From: Candidatus Uhrbacteria bacterium
GTDB lineage: Bacteria > Patescibacteriota > Patescibacteriia > 2-12-FULL-60-25
Assembly: GCA_023246325.1 (NCBI GenBank)
Contig: JAHFIO010000030.1
Location: 1 to 8,968 of the forward strand
Length of the DNA stretch: 8,968 bases
Direction: 5' to 3'
Positions 5,848-8,968 of this stretch are shown here, in pieces. Position 1 is the first letter of the stretch, and every line of letters starts with the position of its first letter. The translations under genes and the position numbers were made by a program. The notes beneath the pieces are model-generated. The model saw nothing but the letters and a program-made list of their open reading frames with translations. It was not told where the DNA came from and made no database searches.

Positions 5848-7113
5848 ATGAAACTTTCTCAGATATTTACAAAAACAACGAAGACGCATCCTGCTGATGC
5901 AGAGTCAGTGAATGCGCGATTATTGGTGCAGGCAGGATTTGTGCATCAGGAAATGGCGGGAGTATATTCGTGGTTGCCTTTAGGGTTGCGGGTCTTGAAT
6001 AAAGTTGAGGGGATTATTCGCGAAGAAATGAATTTGTTAGGAGCATCGGAAGTACGAATGACATCTTTGCAACCAAAAGAAAATTGGTTGAAGACGGGGC
6101 GATGGGATACATTTGATGTGCTATTTAAAGTTCCATCTCAAACTGGGAAAGAATATGCATTGGGTTCATCGCATGAAGAAATAGTGACGCCATTAGTTGG
6201 AGCATATGTTAAGTCGTATAAAGATTTACCAGTTGCAGTATATCAAATTCAAACAAAATTTCGTGATGAATTACGTGCGAAGTCTGGTGTTTTACGAGGA
6301 CGTGAATTTGGAATGAAGGATTTATATTCTTTTCATTCTTCACAAGAAGATCTAGATGCATTTTATGCGCGTGTTGCGAAAGCGTATATGCGTATATTTG
6401 CAAGATGTGGCTTGGATGTGAAAATGGTTGAAGCATCTGGAGGCAATTTTTCTAAAAAAAATTCGCATGAATTTCAAGTGCATACGGATGCAGGCGAGGA
6501 TATGATTTTTACTTGTGAAAATTGTAATTTTGGACAAAATACAGAAGTCGCGACTGTAAAAGAAGGGGATGTATGTCCTATATGTGGCGGTGTATTGAAT
6601 TTGAAAAAAGGAGTTGAAGTAGGAAATATTTTTGATTTGGGTATGAAGTATACAGTGCCATTTGAATTGGGATATACAGATTCGGCAGGATCGCGAAGCC
6701 CTGTATATATGGGTTGTTATGGCATTGGGACAACGCGTTTAGTTGGTTCTATTGTTGAGGCATTGCATGATGAACGTGGGATGATGTGGCCTCGTGAGGT
6801 TGCGCCATTTGCGGTACATTTAGTTTCTCTCTCCTCGAGAGATGAGGAGATGAATGCGCGTATTATGTCATCCGTCATGGAATTGTACGAGAATTTACAG
6901 TCGGCAGGATATGAGGTGTTATGGGATGACCGGGATGCATCAGCAGGTGAAAAATTAGCAGATGCGGATTTGATTGGAATTCCATTGCGTATATTGGTAA
7001 GCGAAAAAACTTTACGAGAAAATAGTGTTGAGTGGAAGGAGAGGGGGGTGAGTGAGGTGAAATTGGTTTCAGTTGAAGATATTCTTCAAGCTATTGAAGT
7101 GTTTAAAAAATAA
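5848..7113 (+). CDS. proS: Prolyl-tRNA synthetase, short form without editing insert
   Basis: This class II enzyme charges tRNA-Pro with proline in the cytoplasm. Its 421 residues contain the expected parts in order: motif 1 region (GVYSWLPLGLRVLNKVE), motif 2 (FRDELRAKSGVLRGREFGMKD), motif 3 (MGCYGIGTTRLVGSIVEALH) and a C-terminal anticodon-binding domain (WDDRDASAGEKLADADLIGI). Most bacterial ProRS are near 570 residues because an INS editing domain sits between motifs 2 and 3. Here that domain is absent: a four-Cys element (CENC ... CPIC, about residues 225-250) is joined directly to VEVGNIFDLG. A short form is also known from alphaproteobacteria. The ATG at 5848 gives a normal N-terminus and fits a leaderless mRNA. 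The next gene starts 5 bases after its stop, so the two are probably co-transcribed. Confidence 0.97.
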   Translation: MKLSQIFTKTTKTHPADAESVNARLLVQAGFVHQEMAGVYSWLPLGLRVLNKVEGIIREEMNLLGASEVRMTSLQPKENWLKTGRWDTFDVLFKVPSQTGKEYALGSSHEEIVTPLVGAYVKSYKDLPVAVYQIQTKFRDELRAKSGVLRGREFGMKDLYSFHSSQEDLDAFYARVAKAYMRIFARCGLDVKMVEASGGNFSKKNSHEFQVHTDAGEDMIFTCENCNFGQNTEVATVKEGDVCPICGGVLNLKKGVEVGNIFDLGMKYTVPFELGYTDSAGSRSPVYMGCYGIGTTRLVGSIVEALHDERGMMWPREVAPFAVHLVSLSSRDEEMNARIMSSVMELYENLQSAGYEVLWDDRDASAGEKLADADLIGIPLRILVSEKTLRENSVEWKERGVSEVKLVSVEDILQAIEVFKK

Positions 7114-7118
7114 AAGTC

Positions 7119-8546
7119 ATGTCTGAAATTCTCAAGCAAATTGTACAAGCGCCTGAAGAGGTTGAGACGACCTCGGTTCATGGGAAAATATATAAAATTG
7201 ATGCATTGCGAAAATTTGCTGAACAATTTCCTATTGTAGATATTGACATTGAAAGAGTGCGGGGTGCGACGAGTGAAGGCAATATATATTGGGAAGGACT
7301 AGACGGTAAGGGACTTGGCCCTTTTCATATTCTGAAAGATTGGGAGGCGGCGCAAAAAAATCCAGCCTGGGTGAACCATGTCGCATCAATAAAACGTGCG
7401 GATGCTACTATGCCTATTTGGATAACGAAAGAAGGGATTGTGTTTGATGGTGTGCATCGTTTAACGAGAGCTGTTTTAGATGGAAAGAAAACCATTAAAG
7501 CGAGGATATTCGAAAAATTTCCGAACAGTATACATACAAAAGATGCGGTGAAGGAGTATATTTTTTCTCAATTAGAACAACCTCTTATAGAGGAACGTAA
7601 AAAAGAATTGTCTCATGAGTTAGCCACAGTCTCTGATTTTTTTTCTGATGCAGGAATTGAATTTTACATTGCAGGTGGGAGTGGATTGGATTTACGTGAT
7701 GGAAAATGGGATAGGGATCACCAAGATGTAGATGCGGCAATTTTTAATTCTGAACGTAGGAAGTTCTTTGATGCTGCAAAGAAGGCAGGATATCTTATTA
7801 CAGATCCAGATCATACACACTTGGATATTTCTGATGTTTTAGATGAAAAAAGAGAAAATGTATTTTTGTTTCGTTCTGATGAACGAGGACAAAGTAGTTT
7901 TGAAGTTATGTTTGTGGACGAGAATAAAAATAATCTTAAACAATTGTATGTAGATTCGCGAATAGTAGAAATAGCAGGACGCGAGATTCATTTACAGCCC
8001 GTAGAAATTATTTTATTTCATAAATTATTAGATGCTCGTAGAAAAGATATGAAGGATATCCTTAAAATTTGGGTAGATATTTCCGTTGATGAGCGTGTGC
8101 GCTTACAAAATTTAGTAGATCAATCAGGTGTAGTTTTTATATTGCATGGTAAACGAACTTCAGATATTGAAACTGTATTGCATGATGCACCCGTTATATC
8201 TTCTCAAAAAGAATCGGTTTTTTTTGAAGATGATGCTTTAGAAATAATTGAACATACTGTATATGAAGAATTATTGGAAAAATGTGAAATAGCGTATTAT
8301 ATGCGGTTGAGTACAGCCAATAAAAAAGATTTTTTCAATGCTATTTCAGAAAAGTATTCAGGATTTTTACCTGAAAAAAAAGCAGTTACAGAAGCGATGG
8401 CAGATTATTTGTATCAAGTTCCAAAACCATCACTTATTGAATTTAAAAATTGGGCTAAAAAACGTGTTGGTAGATTGGAAGATATACAAAGAAGCGCATT
8501 ACATAATTTTATCAATCAGAAAATTTGGGAAGTTGAAGTTATGTGA
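7119..8546 (+). CDS. ParB/sulfiredoxin-like and nucleotidyltransferase fusion protein
   Basis: The product is 475 residues and starts 5 bases after proS. Residues about 20-135 resemble the ParB/Srx fold: WITKEGIVFDGVHRLTRAVL, with D110-G-V-H-R114 at the place where related proteins carry a phosphate-binding HR or RR motif. Residues about 165-315 resemble the antibiotic nucleotidyltransferases of the ANT(2'')/LinB type: AGG-SGLDL (G186-L192), then RDHQDVDAAIF with the metal-binding pair D203 and D205, and later LQPVEIILFHKLLDARRKDMKD (continuous across 296-312). Residues about 320-475 are helical, with no family I recognise. No Shine-Dalgarno sequence is visible, so translation probably couples to proS. 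Its 3' end overlaps the convergent Elp3 gene by 8 bases. Substrates are unknown; a resistance role is only one option. Domain calls are moderate, the fusion architecture is clear from one unbroken frame. Confidence 0.72.
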   Translation: MSEILKQIVQAPEEVETTSVHGKIYKIDALRKFAEQFPIVDIDIERVRGATSEGNIYWEGLDGKGLGPFHILKDWEAAQKNPAWVNHVASIKRADATMPIWITKEGIVFDGVHRLTRAVLDGKKTIKARIFEKFPNSIHTKDAVKEYIFSQLEQPLIEERKKELSHELATVSDFFSDAGIEFYIAGGSGLDLRDGKWDRDHQDVDAAIFNSERRKFFDAAKKAGYLITDPDHTHLDISDVLDEKRENVFLFRSDERGQSSFEVMFVDENKNNLKQLYVDSRIVEIAGREIHLQPVEIILFHKLLDARRKDMKDILKIWVDISVDERVRLQNLVDQSGVVFILHGKRTSDIETVLHDAPVISSQKESVFFEDDALEIIEHTVYEELLEKCEIAYYMRLSTANKKDFFNAISEKYSGFLPEKKAVTEAMADYLYQVPKPSLIEFKNWAKKRVGRLEDIQRSALHNFINQKIWEVEVM

Positions 8547-8968
8547 TAGGTGTATTCAACTTTTTTAACATATAGCTTCCACGTAATCGGTAACCAAGCG
8601 TACGATAATATTCACGTACACCAATACCAGATATAACGGCAATATTTTTATATCCTTCACGTTTGGATATTTTTTCAGCATGTTTCATGAGTAGGCGACC
8701 ATATCCCTTATGTTGCGATGCATCTTTTTTATTTTGGCGAAGGTTTAGTGCAGTGCCATATGTATGGAGTTCGCGAACAAAAGAAGCGTCTCGTAATTCA
8801 GGGAGTGCTTTTTCAATTGCTCTAGAATATAAAATATATTTTTTATCATTTTGATACTCGGGCCGATTTTGAATATCATGTACTTGTGGAGGTAATCGTA
8901 AACGTAAAAAAGCGAATACGGCCTTACGGTTAGGATCTTCCATAGTAATAAAAACTTCTTTTCCGCCT
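8539..8968 (-). CDS. elp3: Elp3-type tRNA U34 modification enzyme, C-terminal part (partial)
   Basis: The frame enters from the right edge and ends at TAA (8541-8539), leaving 142 visible residues. It is open past the Met at 8943 (GGKEVFIT precedes it), so the gene starts outside the window. The visible part is the GNAT-like acetyltransferase domain: EDPNRKAVFAFLRLRLP, FVRELHTYG, the acetyl-CoA loop HKGYGRLLMKHAE and the near-invariant VISGIGVREYYRTLGY. Elp3 couples a radical-SAM domain, not seen here, to this domain to make cm5U at tRNA position 34. It occurs in archaea, eukaryotes and some bacteria, including candidate-phyla lineages. It runs toward the ParB-like fusion gene and overlaps its last 8 bases; no terminator lies between them. 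Confidence 0.93.
   Translation of the reverse strand, partial: GGKEVFITMEDPNRKAVFAFLRLRLPPQVHDIQNRPEYQNDKKYILYSRAIEKALPELRDASFVRELHTYGTALNLRQNKKDASQHKGYGRLLMKHAEKISKREGYKNIAVISGIGVREYYRTLGYRLRGSYMLKKLNTPIT

Larger units (their letters stand above)
2827..7791. repeat. Dispersed word GGCAGGAT, 11 copies on both strands
   Basis: Plus-strand copies start at 2827, 4081, 4604, 5828, 5931, 6684, 6903 and 7784. Minus-strand copies (ATCCTGCC on the plus strand) lie at 3448-3455, 3929-3936 and 5066-5073. The 7-base core GCAGGAT also occurs at 828, 1161, 5616 (minus) and 5889 (minus). The base before is often C (six copies) and the base after is usually a purine, giving roughly TCGGCAGGATR. Copies fall in at least four reading-frame and strand contexts, and three are intergenic: one inside a terminator, one just before a terminator, and one touching the proS -10 box. 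Confidence 0.75.

Noticed and set aside
1..8968. CRISPR array, insertion sequence, integrase or phage genes
   Set aside because: No regularly spaced direct repeats, no terminal inverted repeats and no transposase or integrase motifs were seen in either strand.

Overview
The window is AT-rich bacterial DNA. It is most likely from a candidate-phyla-radiation (Patescibacteria-type) genome, though that is an inference. The reasons are a short prolyl-tRNA synthetase with no editing insert, a bacterial Elp3 tRNA-modification enzyme, several orphan proteins, and genes that start 7-9 bases after a -10-like box with no ribosome binding site (leaderless arrangement). Two tRNA genes, both with encoded CCA, and several intrinsic terminators confirm a bacterial layout.

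Layout, left to right. A partial orphan gene runs leftward off the window (1-975, minus), with tRNA-Arg(CCG) just upstream on the same strand (1006-1081). Divergently on the plus strand lie a 41-codon small ORF (1114-1239) and, one base later, a 318-residue unknown protein with one hydrophobic segment (1241-2197). tRNA-Lys(CTT) follows (2259-2334) with its own terminator, then a 324-residue unknown protein (2388-3362). Next is a block of three single-gene units, each with a Shine-Dalgarno sequence and its own terminator: a small lipoprotein candidate (3419-3922) whose ribosome binding site lies inside a hairpin, an ImmA/IrrE-like protein with a substituted catalytic glutamate (4002-4592), and a CYTH-P-loop NTPase fusion (4685-5770). 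Then comes a likely two-gene operon: proS (5848-7113) and, 5 bases later, a ParB/sulfiredoxin-like plus nucleotidyltransferase fusion (7119-8546). The C-terminal part of Elp3 enters from the right on the minus strand (8539-8968) and overlaps the fusion gene tail to tail by 8 bases.

Common thread: translation is the clearest shared theme (two tRNAs, ProRS, Elp3). The other genes have no obvious shared pathway. No phage, IS element, CRISPR array or recognisable defence operon is present.

The strongest signal not explained by genes is the word GGCAGGAT. It occurs 11 times on the two strands between 2827 and 7791, in several reading frames and also in intergenic or terminator DNA. That pattern resembles a DNA-uptake or Chi-like sequence. 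The second is a set of four -10 boxes placed for leaderless mRNAs. Third are the atypical proteins: the HAxxH ImmA/IrrE homologue and the ParB-like/nucleotidyltransferase fusion beside proS.
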